Below are positions 32,432 to 41,207 of a stretch of DNA of 64,000 nucleotides, piece after piece (the stretch's first letter is position 1; each line of letters begins with the position of its first letter). A program made the position numbers and the translations under genes. This DNA is from CAZRWD01 sp964603785 (GTDB lineage: Bacteria; Fermentibacterota; Fermentibacteria; Fermentibacterales; Fermentibacteraceae), in assembly GCA_964603785.1 (NCBI GenBank), contig CAZRWD010000003.1, positions 124,001 through 188,000 of the forward strand, given 5' to 3'. The notes beneath the pieces are model-generated. The model saw only the letters and a program-made list of their open reading frames with translations, made no database searches and was not told the origin of the DNA.

Positions 32432-33553
32432 TCATTCCTCTATGAGCTCCACGTTGGCGCGGGGCACGACGGCCCGCGAGCCGTCAGCGAACTCGACCTC
32501 GAGCACCCTCACCCTGGCCTCGGTCTCGAGCAGCTGGAGCTCGGCCGGGAGGGCGGAGACCTTCCCGAGCATGCCGAAGTACGGCGCCCTGATGACCCTG
32601 ACGGGAGACCCGACGTCGAGCGCTCCGTGCTCGCGGTCCGTCTCCCTGCCCTTCACCTCCGGGCCGACCGGGATCACGACCTCCGGCCGTATCACGCCGG
32701 CCCTGATCTGGGTCGCACCGTTGATGCTCGCGACCATGCCCGCACGGCTGCACAACAGGTCGAATGTGTTGCCGGCCATGTTCATCCTGCCGAAGCCCTC
32801 GGTCAGGATGAGGGTTATGCCCTTGTTCTCGTGCCCGGTGATCGCCACCCCGAGGTCGTAGCCCAGGAAGTCCTTCAGGTCCCTGTCGTCGAACCCTCCC
32901 GAGACCACCCCGCGCACGCCCGTCGAGACCGCCTTCCTGAGGGTCTCGTGGCTCACGAAGGAGCCTCCCACGAGGACCTTGCCCGCGCAGGCCGGGGTGA
33001 CGAGATCGGGGGTGAGCTCCTGCTCGGGGGACTTCACGACCGGCATGATCTCGCCCCGGGTCTCGCCTCCTATCCCGAAGATGCCCTGGACGAAGGTGGC
33101 CCGCGTCTCCACGACGACGCCCTCCTCCGGGATGACCTCGACTATCCTGCCCTTCACATAGGCCTCGATGGTGACGGGTATCGGGGGCTCGCGGAGGACG
33201 GCCTGGCCCGTCACCTTGTTGAAGCTCTCGAAGGTGCCCACTATGGGCGACCTGACGGTGTTCCTGAAGAGACCGAACAGCCCCTTCGACTGGGCGAAGG
33301 GCTCGTTCTCGGCCAGCGGCTCGCCCTCGGCCTTCAGGAGGAGGGTCGGGATGTCCTCGGGCGGGACGCCCATGATGTTGGCGAGGTTGATCATCTTGAC
33401 GTTGCCGGGGAGTTCGGTGCTCGCGACGACCGTTCCGGCGTCGACCTCGTCGCCCGTCCCGACCGTCACCCGGCCCTTGAGCGGCAGGCGCCTCTCCTTG
33501 CGGACTATCGTCACATCTGCGACCCGGAGCCCCGGGGTGTATGCGAAAGCCAT
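32432..33553 (-). CDS. Barrel-sandwich/RnfC-like domain protein paired with the GlmL-like ATPase
   Basis: 373 residues, soluble, no signal peptide. The N-terminal part (MAFAYTPGLRVADVTIVRKERRLPLKGRVTVGTGDEVDAGTVVAST) is like the biotinyl/lipoyl-type barrel of RnfC-like proteins. A second such stretch is VRSPIVGTFESFNKVTGQAVLRE. The middle has GGVVSGGFDDRDLKDFLGYDLGVAITGHENKGITLILTEGFGRMNM. The C-terminus has a KOW/SH3-like strand set (GSPVRVIRAPYFGMLGKVSALP). Three bases separate it from the ATPase gene. Known only as a partner by context; function not established. Confidence 0.8.
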   Translation of the reverse strand: MAFAYTPGLRVADVTIVRKERRLPLKGRVTVGTGDEVDAGTVVASTELPGNVKMINLANIMGVPPEDIPTLLLKAEGEPLAENEPFAQSKGLFGLFRNTVRSPIVGTFESFNKVTGQAVLREPPIPVTIEAYVKGRIVEVIPEEGVVVETRATFVQGIFGIGGETRGEIMPVVKSPEQELTPDLVTPACAGKVLVGGSFVSHETLRKAVSTGVRGVVSGGFDDRDLKDFLGYDLGVAITGHENKGITLILTEGFGRMNMAGNTFDLLCSRAGMVASINGATQIRAGVIRPEVVIPVGPEVKGRETDREHGALDVGSPVRVIRAPYFGMLGKVSALPAELQLLETEARVRVLEVEFADGSRAVVPRANVELIEE

Positions 33554-33556
33554 ATC

Positions 33557-35419
33557 CTACCTCCCCAGGGAGAGGAACTTGTCAGGGTAGGCCGAGAGGG
33601 ACGACGCCCACTCCTGGAGCTTCCTGACCCTCTCGGGGTTGTTCTGCGGCAGCACGAAGGGCCTGCCCCTGCCGTCCAGCACGACGCCCACGACACCGCC
33701 CTCGAGCTCGCACTCGTGGATCCTGCCGGGGCCGGACCCGACATCGACGCCCTTGACCGGCCTGATGACCGCCCGGGCCTTCTCGCCGACCCCCAGCTGG
33801 AGGACCTGCATCTTCCCGAACTCGATCGCCGTCTCGCGAGTCTTCCCGTCGGGCATGGTGAGGGACACGGCGGCGGCCGGCTGCCCGTCCCTGCCCTGGC
33901 CGACCGGCGCCACGCAGGAGCCCAGCCTGATGAGGCAGTCCTTGTCGAACACCTCGGTGGCCGCTCTCGGGAGCACCTCCGAGAGCACTCCGAGCTGCGG
34001 CATCATGAATATCGAGTCGACGGCCAGCATGGTGACGCCCTCCGGCAGGAAGGAGTCGATCAGCAGCATGGCGGCCTGGCAGCGCCTGGGAGCGTGCGAC
34101 AGGACGCCTCCCGACCCTATGAGGAGGTCCAGCGCCATCATGTCCACGAGGGTCGCGCCCGTCTGGGTCTGGTCGAAGGCGTCGCCTATCGTCCTCTCCT
34201 GGGCGACACCCTTCAGTCCGACGGCGAGGTCCCTGTGCTGCACCAGCGCCAGCCTGAGGGCCTCCCTGGCGATGGCCTGCTCCACGATCAGCTCCTCGAG
34301 GGTCTGCGGGATCGTCGTCGGCCTGATCATCTTGTTGCGAATGCGGTTGCGGAGGTCCGCCTCCTCCATCCTGAACGGGACCCAGCGCATCACGTTGTCG
34401 AGCCCGGCACTCGCCAGGACGTTGGACACGCTGTAGCTCATGCCCAGGTTGGCAGAGACCGTGCGGTTGAACACCGGCTGCCCCTCGCTGTCGAAGACGC
34501 TGAACACGTCGGTGGTCGCACCTCCGATGTCGACTCCCATGACGTGTATGCCCTCGGCCCGGGCGACCATCTCGATGAGCTTCCCCACGGCTCCCGGGGT
34601 GGGCATTATCGGGACGTTGACCCATTCGCTGTCGACGTAGCGTCCCGTCCACTGCATCAGCTTGCCGTATCCGGGGGCCTGGGCCATGACATGCTCCATG
34701 AACAGCTCATGGATGGTGTCCCTCGCCGGACCGAGGTTCTCCCTCTCCAGGACGGGCCTGATGTTGGGGACGGTCTTCAGGGCGGCCATCTCTCCGAGCT
34801 CGCTCTCGACCTCGGGCGCGGCATCCCTGTTCCCCGCATAGATGACCGGAAGCTTGTAGCCCACGCCGAACCTGGGCTTGGGGTCCGCGGCCCTTATGAC
34901 CTCGGCGAGCTCTACGACGTGGTCGACCGTGCCCCCGTCGATGCCTCCGGAGAGGAGGATCATGTCGGGACGGAGCCTGCGGATGTCCGCCACCTTCTCG
35001 TGGAAGAGCCTGCCGTCGTTGGAGGCGACGACGTCCATGACTATGGCGCCGGCCCCCAGGGCGGCCCTCTGGGCGCTCTCGCCGGTCATCGACTTCACCA
35101 CGCCGGCCACCGTCATCTGGAGGCCGCCGCCGGCCGAGGAGGTTGACATGTAGATGTCCGCGCCCCTGGTCGGGTCGTCACCGACGAAGATCCCGTCGCT
35201 CTTCTCGTTGAGGAACTTCCTGCCGAGAAGGTCCTCTATCTCGCCCACGGCGTTCAGGACGCCCTTGGTGACGTCCTCCGCAGGCGCCTCCACGGTGGTG
35301 GGAGCCTCTCCCCTGGTGATGAGGCGGTATTCACCATCCCTCTTCTCGATGAGGATCGCCTTCGTGGTGGTGCTGCCGCAGTCGGTCGCGATGATCCTCG
35401 TTATCTCCTTGCCGGCCAA
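33557..35419 (-). CDS. Glutamate-mutase L (GlmL/MutL)-like ASKHA ATPase
   Basis: 620 residues of the GlmL/MutL (glutamate mutase L) family, an actin/Hsp70-fold protein. The phosphate-1 loop is IATDCGSTTTKAILIEKR near the N-terminus and the second is VMGVDIGGATTDVFSVF. STSSAGGGLQMTVAGVV and SANLGMSYSVSNVLAS are further family stretches. The start is TTG at 35419 with GGGAG six bases upstream. No glutamate mutase S or E subunit is encoded nearby, so the classical role is unlikely in this locus. The neighbours are a barrel-domain protein and membrane proteins. Confidence 0.85.
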   Translation of the reverse strand: MAGKEITRIIATDCGSTTTKAILIEKRDGEYRLITRGEAPTTVEAPAEDVTKGVLNAVGEIEDLLGRKFLNEKSDGIFVGDDPTRGADIYMSTSSAGGGLQMTVAGVVKSMTGESAQRAALGAGAIVMDVVASNDGRLFHEKVADIRRLRPDMILLSGGIDGGTVDHVVELAEVIRAADPKPRFGVGYKLPVIYAGNRDAAPEVESELGEMAALKTVPNIRPVLERENLGPARDTIHELFMEHVMAQAPGYGKLMQWTGRYVDSEWVNVPIMPTPGAVGKLIEMVARAEGIHVMGVDIGGATTDVFSVFDSEGQPVFNRTVSANLGMSYSVSNVLASAGLDNVMRWVPFRMEEADLRNRIRNKMIRPTTIPQTLEELIVEQAIAREALRLALVQHRDLAVGLKGVAQERTIGDAFDQTQTGATLVDMMALDLLIGSGGVLSHAPRRCQAAMLLIDSFLPEGVTMLAVDSIFMMPQLGVLSEVLPRAATEVFDKDCLIRLGSCVAPVGQGRDGQPAAAVSLTMPDGKTRETAIEFGKMQVLQLGVGEKARAVIRPVKGVDVGSGPGRIHECELEGGVVGVVLDGRGRPFVLPQNNPERVRKLQEWASSLSAYPDKFLSLGR

Positions 35420-35441
35420 CGCACTCTCCCTTCAGGACCCT

Positions 35442-35831
35442 TCAGCGGCTCCTGCCGCGGAAGATCCTCTTGAGGATGCCGACGCGCCGCGGGCGGGAGA
35501 GCCTCTCGAGGCTCCTGCGCTCCGACTCGCGCGCATTCTCGTCCTCTATCGCCTTCAGGAGCTTCTCGACATTCTCCCTGTCCTCGAGCATCCTGACGAA
35601 CCTGTAGTACTCGCCGGACTCCACGACGAGCGAGACCATGGGGTTGAGGAAGACCAGGAACTGGTTGCCGAGGAAGGAGAGGGGCTTGACCGACTCGAGG
35701 AAGACGATGGCCGGCACGGTCAGCTCGCGCGCCACGATCGCCCTCGCTATCCTCCCGATCAGATCGTCGAAGCACTCGGCCGGCTGGTCAGCCGCTTCGT
35801 CCGCCCACAGACCTGTCCCTGACGAACGCAA
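35442..35831 (-). CDS. Small conserved protein of unknown function
   Basis: 129 residues, soluble, helical. The core (AIVFLESVKPLSFLGNQFLVFLNPMVSLVVESGEYYRFVRMLEDRENVEKLLKAIEDENARE) is one I associate with short unannotated proteins of several phyla. A basic tail follows. The start codon is TTG at 35831 with a strong site (AGGGAGGAAG) six bases upstream. That site lies inside the preceding gene, giving a 44-base overlap. It sits 22 bases before the GlmL-like ATPase gene and is probably part of the same system. Confidence 0.75.
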   Translation of the reverse strand: MRSSGTGLWADEAADQPAECFDDLIGRIARAIVARELTVPAIVFLESVKPLSFLGNQFLVFLNPMVSLVVESGEYYRFVRMLEDRENVEKLLKAIEDENARESERRSLERLSRPRRVGILKRIFRGRSR

Positions 35832-36228
35832 TTACTTCCTCCCTGTTCTCCGGTGAGAACTGCACGGAGAGCCCCCTGAACCTGGCCAGCCTGGTCGGCC
35901 CGGGGAAGGGGCTGAGGAGCATGCCGCGCGGGTCGGTGTAGAAGCTCCTCACCTCGCTCCACCTCCGCCGCTCGGTCCCGAACACGGACCTCTTGGCCAC
36001 CCCCTCCTCGTCCATGCGGTAGGAGGTGGGCAGGATGAAGCTCCACAGCGAGAGGCACAGGAGCGAGAAGCCCACCAGGCCCCACCATGCGCTCCCTCCG
36101 TAGACAGATGCGAGGACGGAGGCAGCGAGCATTATAACCGCGAGGGCCAGCGCTGCCAGTGGACGCTCCCGGGCCGGGTGGGACCGCCACTCGAGGGTCC
36201 CGGGCACCTGTGTCAGATCCTCTCCCAT
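35788..36228 (-). CDS. Two-helix membrane protein with PH-like domain
   Basis: 146 residues from the ATG at 36228. Residues ~20-65 hold two hydrophobic helices (LAALALAVIMLAASVLASVYG and GLVGFSLLCLSLWSFIL). The remainder (PTSYRMDEEGVAKRSVFGTERRRWSEVRSFYTDPRGMLLSPFP ... LSVQFSPENREEVIAFVRDR) resembles bacterial PH-like domains that follow a membrane pair. No function known. It overlaps the gcvPB stop by 16 bases and the next gene by 44, linking the glycine cleavage genes to the ATPase cluster. Confidence 0.75.
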   Translation of the reverse strand: MGEDLTQVPGTLEWRSHPARERPLAALALAVIMLAASVLASVYGGSAWWGLVGFSLLCLSLWSFILPTSYRMDEEGVAKRSVFGTERRRWSEVRSFYTDPRGMLLSPFPGPTRLARFRGLSVQFSPENREEVIAFVRDRSVGGRSG

Positions 36229-37673
36229 CCCTCGGCCAGGTCCAGATCCTTCACCGCCTTCACCTCGTCCAGCCTCAGCACCGGCGTGTTGACCGGGGCG
36301 TCGGTGACGAGGTGCGGCTTCTCGAGGACCTCGGCGGCTATCCCCGTCATGGCGGCGGCGAAGGAGTCGAGCGACTCCAGGCTCTCGGTCTCCGTCGGCT
36401 CGATCATCATCGCCTCGTGGACTATGAGGGGGAAGTAGATCGTCGGGGCATGGAAACCGTAGTCGAGCAGCCTCTTGGCCATGTCCAGCGTCTTCACGCC
36501 CCTTGCGAGCTGCCTGTCCCCCGACAGCACGAACTCGTGCATGCAGGGGCCGTGGTCGAAGGGAAGGTCGAAGTGCTCCCTGAGTATGACCTTCAGGTAG
36601 TTCGCGTTGAGGAGCGCCGTCTCGGAGACCTCCCGCAGCCCCCCGGCCCCGAGTGTCCGGATGTACGCCCAGGCGCGGACGAGCACGCCGAACTGGCCGT
36701 GGAAGGCGAGGAGCCTGCCCAGCGAGGCCGGATCGTGATCGCGGAAGGCAGCCCGCCCGTCCCCGCCCCTGACGACGACCGGGTCGGGCAGGTACCTGCC
36801 GAGGAAGTCCCTGCAGGCCACGGGGCCCGAACCGGGACCGCCCCCGCCGTGGGGGGTCGAGAAGGTCTTGTGGAGGTTCAGGTGGCAGACGTCGAACCCC
36901 ATGTCCCCGGGGCGGGCTATGCCGAGGAGGGCGTTCATGTTGGCCCCGTCCATGTAGCAGAGGCCCCCGGCATCGTGCACGATCCTGGTTATCTCCCCGA
37001 TCCTCGACTCGAATATCCCTAGCGTGTTGGGATTGGTTAGCATGAGGGCCGCGGTGCGGGGGCCGGCCTTGGCGGCCAGGTCCTCTAGGTCGACCTCGCC
37101 CCTCGAATCCGATTTCACGCTCACGATCCCGAAGCCCGCGAGGGTGCAGCTGGCCGGATTGGTCCCGTGGGCCGAGTCGGGCATGAGCACCTCGGTCCTG
37201 CCCTCGTCGCCCCTCTCGAGATGCCACCGCCTTATCAGCAGGAGGCCGGTCAGCTCGCCCTGGGCGCCCGCGGCCGGCTGGAGCGTGACCTGGTCGAAGC
37301 CCGTGATCTCCGCGAGGAATCCGCTGAGCTGGAGCATCAGCTCGAGGGCGCCGCGGCAGTGCGCGGCGGGCGTCAGCGGGTGGAGGCCGGAGAAGCCCTC
37401 GAGCCTGGCCAGGTCCTCGTTCAGCTTGGGATTGTACTTCATCGTGCACGAGCCGAGCGGGTAGAGCCCCTTGTCGACATGGTAGTTGCGGGTGCTGAGG
37501 TTGACGAAGTGCCTCACGGCCTGTGACTCGCTCACCTGCGGCAGCCCGACGGGCCCCTCCCTGAGGGCTCCGGTGCCGAACAGGGCGGCGGGATCGACGG
37601 ACGGTACGTCCAGGGGTGGGAGGTCGATGCCCTTCCTGCCGCAGCAGCTCTTCGCGAATATCGTCTCGTGCAT
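36213..37673 (-). CDS. gcvPB: Glycine dehydrogenase (decarboxylating) subunit 2
   Basis: PLP-dependent half of the split P-protein, which decarboxylates glycine and loads aminomethyl on lipoyl-GcvH. The 486 residues start MHETIFAKSCCGRKGIDLPP at ATG 37673, one base after the gcvPA stop. Diagnostic stretches are YPLGSCTMKYNPK (70-83), GELTGLLLIRRW, DSAHGTNPAS and the PLP-lysine motif HLNLHKTFSTPHGGGGPG (Lys269). The length fits subunit 2 of the two-subunit form found in many anaerobes and archaea. Fourth gene of gcvTH-PA-PB. Confidence 0.97.
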   Translation of the reverse strand: MHETIFAKSCCGRKGIDLPPLDVPSVDPAALFGTGALREGPVGLPQVSESQAVRHFVNLSTRNYHVDKGLYPLGSCTMKYNPKLNEDLARLEGFSGLHPLTPAAHCRGALELMLQLSGFLAEITGFDQVTLQPAAGAQGELTGLLLIRRWHLERGDEGRTEVLMPDSAHGTNPASCTLAGFGIVSVKSDSRGEVDLEDLAAKAGPRTAALMLTNPNTLGIFESRIGEITRIVHDAGGLCYMDGANMNALLGIARPGDMGFDVCHLNLHKTFSTPHGGGGPGSGPVACRDFLGRYLPDPVVVRGGDGRAAFRDHDPASLGRLLAFHGQFGVLVRAWAYIRTLGAGGLREVSETALLNANYLKVILREHFDLPFDHGPCMHEFVLSGDRQLARGVKTLDMAKRLLDYGFHAPTIYFPLIVHEAMMIEPTETESLESLDSFAAAMTGIAAEVLEKPHLVTDAPVNTPVLRLDEVKAVKDLDLAEGWERI

Positions 37674-37674
37674 C

Positions 37675-39015
37675 TCAGCCCCTCCCTGCCGCGGAGGCCG
37701 CCGCATCGACCAGCCCGTCCATCTCGGCTCGGGTGCGCTTCTCGGTCACGGCGGTGAGGAGGGCTCCGGGACCCAGCGAGGGCACCGGCACCCCGGCGAG
37801 ATAGCCGGCGGAGGCGGCGGCATCGAGAACCCGGCCGGCGCCGCAGGAGTAGTCGAGCACGAACTCCCTGAAGAAGGGGGCCTCGAACACCTTCCTGACG
37901 CCCGGCAGGGCGGCGAGCCTGTCGTGCAGGTATCGCGCCTTCGAGAGGCACTGGTGGGCGATGGCGCTGAAGCCCGCCTCTCCGGCGAGCGAGAGGTGTA
38001 CCGTGGTCGCGAGGGCCATCAGGGCCTCGTTTGTGCAGATGTTGCTGGTGGCCTTCTCCCTGCGGATGTGCTGCTCCCTGGTCTGGAGGGTGAGCACGTA
38101 GCCCGTCTGGCCCGCCCTGTCCTCGGTCCTCCCTATGATCCTGCCCGGCATGTTGCGCACGAGCTCCTTCCTCGCGGCCATGAAGCCGGCGTAGGGCCCG
38201 CCGAACGACATGGGGATGCCGAGGCTCTGCCCCTCGCCCACCGCGATGTCGGCTCCCGCGGCTCCGGGGCTCCTGAGGACGGCTGCGGCGACGGGATCGA
38301 TGCACGCGACGAGGAGGGCGCCGTGCCCGTGGCACAGAGCGGCTGCCGCGGAGACGTCCTCGACCAGCCCGAAGTAGTTCGGCTGCTGGACGAGGAGCGC
38401 GGCGGCCCCGTCGATGGCCGGGGAGACCGAGTCGAGGTCTAGCAGGCCGTCAGGGCGGACGGGGACCGGGACCGTCTCGAAGCCGCCCTGGGAGAGGTAG
38501 CTCCCGATGACCTCGAGATACCTGGGATTGAGCGATGCGGGCAGCAGCACCCTGTTCCTGCGGGTCACCCTCATGGCCATGAGGGCGGCCTCTGCCGCTG
38601 CGCTCGCCCCGTCGTACATGGAGGCGTTCGCGCAGTCCAGCCCGCAGATGCGGGCGATCATCGTCTGATACTCGTATATGCACTGCAGGGTGCCCTGGCT
38701 GACCTCCGCCTGGTACGGAGTGTACGCGGTGTAGAACTCGCTCCGGAGGAGGATGTGGTCCACCGCGGCCGGCACGAAGTGGTCGTAGGCCCCGGACCCG
38801 GCGAAGCAGACGAGCCTCGCGCCGGTGTTGGCTTCGGCCAGTGCGCGGGCTTCGCGGCCCAGTTCCAGCTCGGAGGCCGCTGCGGGGAGCGAGAGCGGAC
38901 GGTCCAGCCTGACTTCGGGCGGGACCGGTTCTGCGAGGTCTGCGACCGAGCGCACCCCGATCCTGTCGAGCATGCGCTCCCTGTCCGCCCCGAGGATGGA
39001 GATGAACCTGCTCAT
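37675..39015 (-). CDS. gcvPA: Glycine dehydrogenase (decarboxylating) subunit 1
   Basis: N-terminal half of the split P-protein, 446 residues, forming a dimer of heterodimers with GcvPB. The sequence has SGAYDHFVPAAVDHILLRSEFYTAYTPYQAEVSQGTLQCIYEYQTMI, NASMYDGASAAAEAALMAMR, VQQPNYFGLVEDV and MSFGGPYAGFMAARKELVRNMPGRIIG, all signatures of subunit 1. The start ATG at 39015 follows GGGAG and lies seven bases after gcvH. Confidence 0.97.
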   Translation of the reverse strand: MSRFISILGADRERMLDRIGVRSVADLAEPVPPEVRLDRPLSLPAAASELELGREARALAEANTGARLVCFAGSGAYDHFVPAAVDHILLRSEFYTAYTPYQAEVSQGTLQCIYEYQTMIARICGLDCANASMYDGASAAAEAALMAMRVTRRNRVLLPASLNPRYLEVIGSYLSQGGFETVPVPVRPDGLLDLDSVSPAIDGAAALLVQQPNYFGLVEDVSAAAALCHGHGALLVACIDPVAAAVLRSPGAAGADIAVGEGQSLGIPMSFGGPYAGFMAARKELVRNMPGRIIGRTEDRAGQTGYVLTLQTREQHIRREKATSNICTNEALMALATTVHLSLAGEAGFSAIAHQCLSKARYLHDRLAALPGVRKVFEAPFFREFVLDYSCGAGRVLDAAASAGYLAGVPVPSLGPGALLTAVTEKRTRAEMDGLVDAAASAAGRG

Positions 39016-39022
39016 GCCGCGG

Positions 39023-39409
39023 CTACTCCCCTGCCAGCTCTCCGTAGCGGGCCGCGGTCAGCAGATCCTCGAACTGCCCCGCGTCCGAGGGCTGTATCCT
39101 GACGAGCCAGCCCTCCCCGTAGCAGTCGCGGTTCACGAGGCCCGGGTCGGACTCCAGGGCGGGGTTGACCTCGACGATCCTGCCGTCGACGGGCGCATAG
39201 AAGTCCTCCGCCGTCTTGACGGCCTCGAGGACCCCCAGGCTGTCCTTCCTGCGGACCTCCCTGCCCGCCGCGGGGAGCTCCACCATCACTATCTCGCCCA
39301 TCTGCTCCTGCGCATGATCGGTGACGCCCATGGCCAGGCGGCCGTCGGCCTCCCTCCTGATCCACTCGTGGCTCTCGGTGTACCTGAGGTCAGCGGGAAT
39401 GGCGCTCAT
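39023..39409 (-). CDS. gcvH: Glycine cleavage system H protein
   Basis: Lipoyl-carrier protein of the glycine cleavage system, 128 residues. YTESHEWIRRE opens the barrel. The lipoyl-lysine hairpin is LGVLEAVKTAEDFYAPVDG with Lys65. VEVNPALESDPGLVNRDCYGEGWLVRI is the typical C-terminal strand region. ATG at 39409 with GGAAGGAG upstream. Confidence 0.97.
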   Translation of the reverse strand: MSAIPADLRYTESHEWIRREADGRLAMGVTDHAQEQMGEIVMVELPAAGREVRRKDSLGVLEAVKTAEDFYAPVDGRIVEVNPALESDPGLVNRDCYGEGWLVRIQPSDAGQFEDLLTAARYGELAGE

Positions 39410-39442
39410 TCCTCGACTCCTTCCGTGGGGACCGGTCCCCTG

Positions 39443-40543
39443 CTACTGCCTGCGGCTGCCGGTCGTGTAGAACGGCAGCTTGACTATCGTGACGGGCACC
39501 CTCCTGCCCCTGATGTCGGCCTCGAGGGTCGTGCCCGATCTGGAGAGCTCCTTCTCCACATATGCGAGACCCACCGACGAGTTGAGAGCCGGGGCCAGCG
39601 TTCCGCTGGTGACCGTCCCGACCATCTTCTCGCCCTGGAATATCTCGGTGCCGTGGCGGATGATGCCCCTCCCCCCCACGGACAGCCCGACGAGGGTCCG
39701 GGAGACGCCCTCCTCCTTCTGCCTCTGGAGGACCTCCCTGCCTATGAACTCCTTCCCGGAGGCGAGCTTGACCACCCATCCCAGCCTGGCTTCGATGGGT
39801 GACGTCGAATGATCTATATCATTGCCGTACAATACATACCCAACCTCGAGCCTGAGGGTGTCCCGGGCTCCGAGGCCTATCGGCCGGATGCCCGAACCGG
39901 CACCGGCCTCCATGACGGCGTCCCAGACCGCTGCGGCATCCCCGCCGGCCACGTAGAACTCGAATCCGTCCTCACCCGTGTACCCGGTGCGCGCGATGAG
40001 AGCCTCCCTGCCGGCAACCCTGCCGGTCTCGTGGGCGTAGTAGGGGATCTCCTCCAGGTCGGTCTTCGTGAGGAGCGAGGCGATCTTCTGGGCATCGGGC
40101 CCCTGCACGGCCACGAGTGCGGTGTCGTCGCTCTCGTTGGTTATCTCCACGCCGCAGGACCGAGAGTGGCTGGTGACCCAGGCCCAGTCCTTCTCGATGT
40201 TGGACGCGTTGACGACCATCAGGTACTCGTCGTCGGCCAGCCTGTACACGATCAGATCGTCGACGATGCCGCCGTCGGGGTAGCACATGGCGCTGTAGAA
40301 GGCCTTGCCGGGGGCGACGTCGGCGTTGTTGGTCAGCAGGCTCTCCAGGAACTCGAGCGATCCGGGCCCCTTGACCCTGAACTCGCCCATGTGGGAGAGA
40401 TCGAACACCCCCGATCCCCGCCTGACCGCCAGGTGCTCCTCGATGACGCTGCCGTAGTGGATCGGCATCAGGTAGCCGGCGAACGGCTCGATGTGGGCTC
40501 CGAGAGACACGTGCCTGTCATGGAGAGGCGTTCTCTTGTCCAT
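39443..40543 (-). CDS. gcvT: Aminomethyltransferase (glycine cleavage system T protein)
   Basis: Tetrahydrofolate-dependent release of ammonia from aminomethyl-lipoyl GcvH, producing methylene-THF. The 366 residues have TPLHDRHVSLGAHIEPFAGYLMPIHYG at the start, GVFDLSHMGEFRVKGP, the conserved Asp loop, LGARDTLRLEVGYVLYGNDID, and RTGYTGEDGFEFYV. The length is normal. The ATG at 40543 has GGGAGAAG about 10 bases upstream. It is the first gene of a minus-strand run that continues to 28963. Confidence 0.97.
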   Translation of the reverse strand: MDKRTPLHDRHVSLGAHIEPFAGYLMPIHYGSVIEEHLAVRRGSGVFDLSHMGEFRVKGPGSLEFLESLLTNNADVAPGKAFYSAMCYPDGGIVDDLIVYRLADDEYLMVVNASNIEKDWAWVTSHSRSCGVEITNESDDTALVAVQGPDAQKIASLLTKTDLEEIPYYAHETGRVAGREALIARTGYTGEDGFEFYVAGGDAAAVWDAVMEAGAGSGIRPIGLGARDTLRLEVGYVLYGNDIDHSTSPIEARLGWVVKLASGKEFIGREVLQRQKEEGVSRTLVGLSVGGRGIIRHGTEIFQGEKMVGTVTSGTLAPALNSSVGLAYVEKELSRSGTTLEADIRGRRVPVTIVKLPFYTTGSRRQ

Positions 40544-40610
40544 CGCTTATCTTCTCCCTGGAATCGGAGTAAAACCCTGTCGAATCTACTTCCGCCCGGA
40601 GGGGTGTGCA

Positions 40611-41207
40611 ATGCGGGCCAGGGGCGTCGATCGAAGGCGTCTTCGTGTTGCCCCGGAGGAGCATCCGTTTCCACCAGGGGATACGCGCAGCCTGGAGTCG
40701 GCGGCCAGGGCCTGGCTCCTGCGGCGGGGGGTGCCGTGCTGGACCTGCCCCGCCGGACCGGGCACCCGGGGGAGGTACGGACTCCTCCTGCACGGCGGCA
40801 GGAGGGTCCTCGTCGGACCCTGGCCCATCCCCGGATTCTCTCTCGAGGAGATGATCCAGGCCAGGTGCGACTTCCTCCTGGCGGTCTCCGGGGAGGGAGG
40901 GGATGCGCGTCCGGCGGGCTTCGTCACCCTCGCCGACATCGCGGGCACTTCACAGCCCTGGACGAGGCCGGACCTGTCGGCATCCGGCTCCAGGCCCCCC
41001 GAGGACCTCCCGGCGATGGTCGGCAGACCCTCCAGGCCTGGACCTGCCTTCCTCGCGGGTTCGCTCCGGCTTCTGCTCCTCGGGGAGCCTCCGCCCCCGC
41101 CCCCCGGCGACTGGAGCGGCCTGGAGCCCCTCCAGCCGGTTCCCGCAGCCACTCAGAGCCCGGGGCAGGATGCGGCTATCTCTTCCGATATACCCTTGTC
41201 GCCGTAG
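40611..41207 (+). CDS. Small protein of unknown function
   Basis: 198 residues, not recognised. The ATG at 40611 has a good site (GGAGGGG) six bases upstream; a longer frame from 40491 overlaps gcvT and has none. The N-terminal half is basic (ARGVDRRRLRVAPEEHPFPPGDTRSLESAARAWLLRRG). CWTCPAG follows, then GLLLHGGRRVLVGPWPIPGFSLEEMIQARCDFLLAVSGEG, which reads like a folded alpha/beta domain. The C-terminal third is Pro-rich and low complexity. The 3' end overlaps convergent pckA by 55 bases. Coding nature is likely but not certain. Confidence 0.55.
   Translation: MRARGVDRRRLRVAPEEHPFPPGDTRSLESAARAWLLRRGVPCWTCPAGPGTRGRYGLLLHGGRRVLVGPWPIPGFSLEEMIQARCDFLLAVSGEGGDARPAGFVTLADIAGTSQPWTRPDLSASGSRPPEDLPAMVGRPSRPGPAFLAGSLRLLLLGEPPPPPPGDWSGLEPLQPVPAATQSPGQDAAISSDIPLSP

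Noticed and set aside
33557..35419. DNA mismatch repair MutL or a glutamate mutase locus
   Set aside because: No GHKL ATPase motifs; the protein is of the ASKHA GlmL type. No mutase S or E subunit lies nearby, so a mutase operon is not supported.
40491..40610. Upstream extension of the small protein at 40611
   Set aside because: It overlaps the start of gcvT on the other strand and lacks a ribosome-binding site, while ATG 40611 has GGAGGGG.
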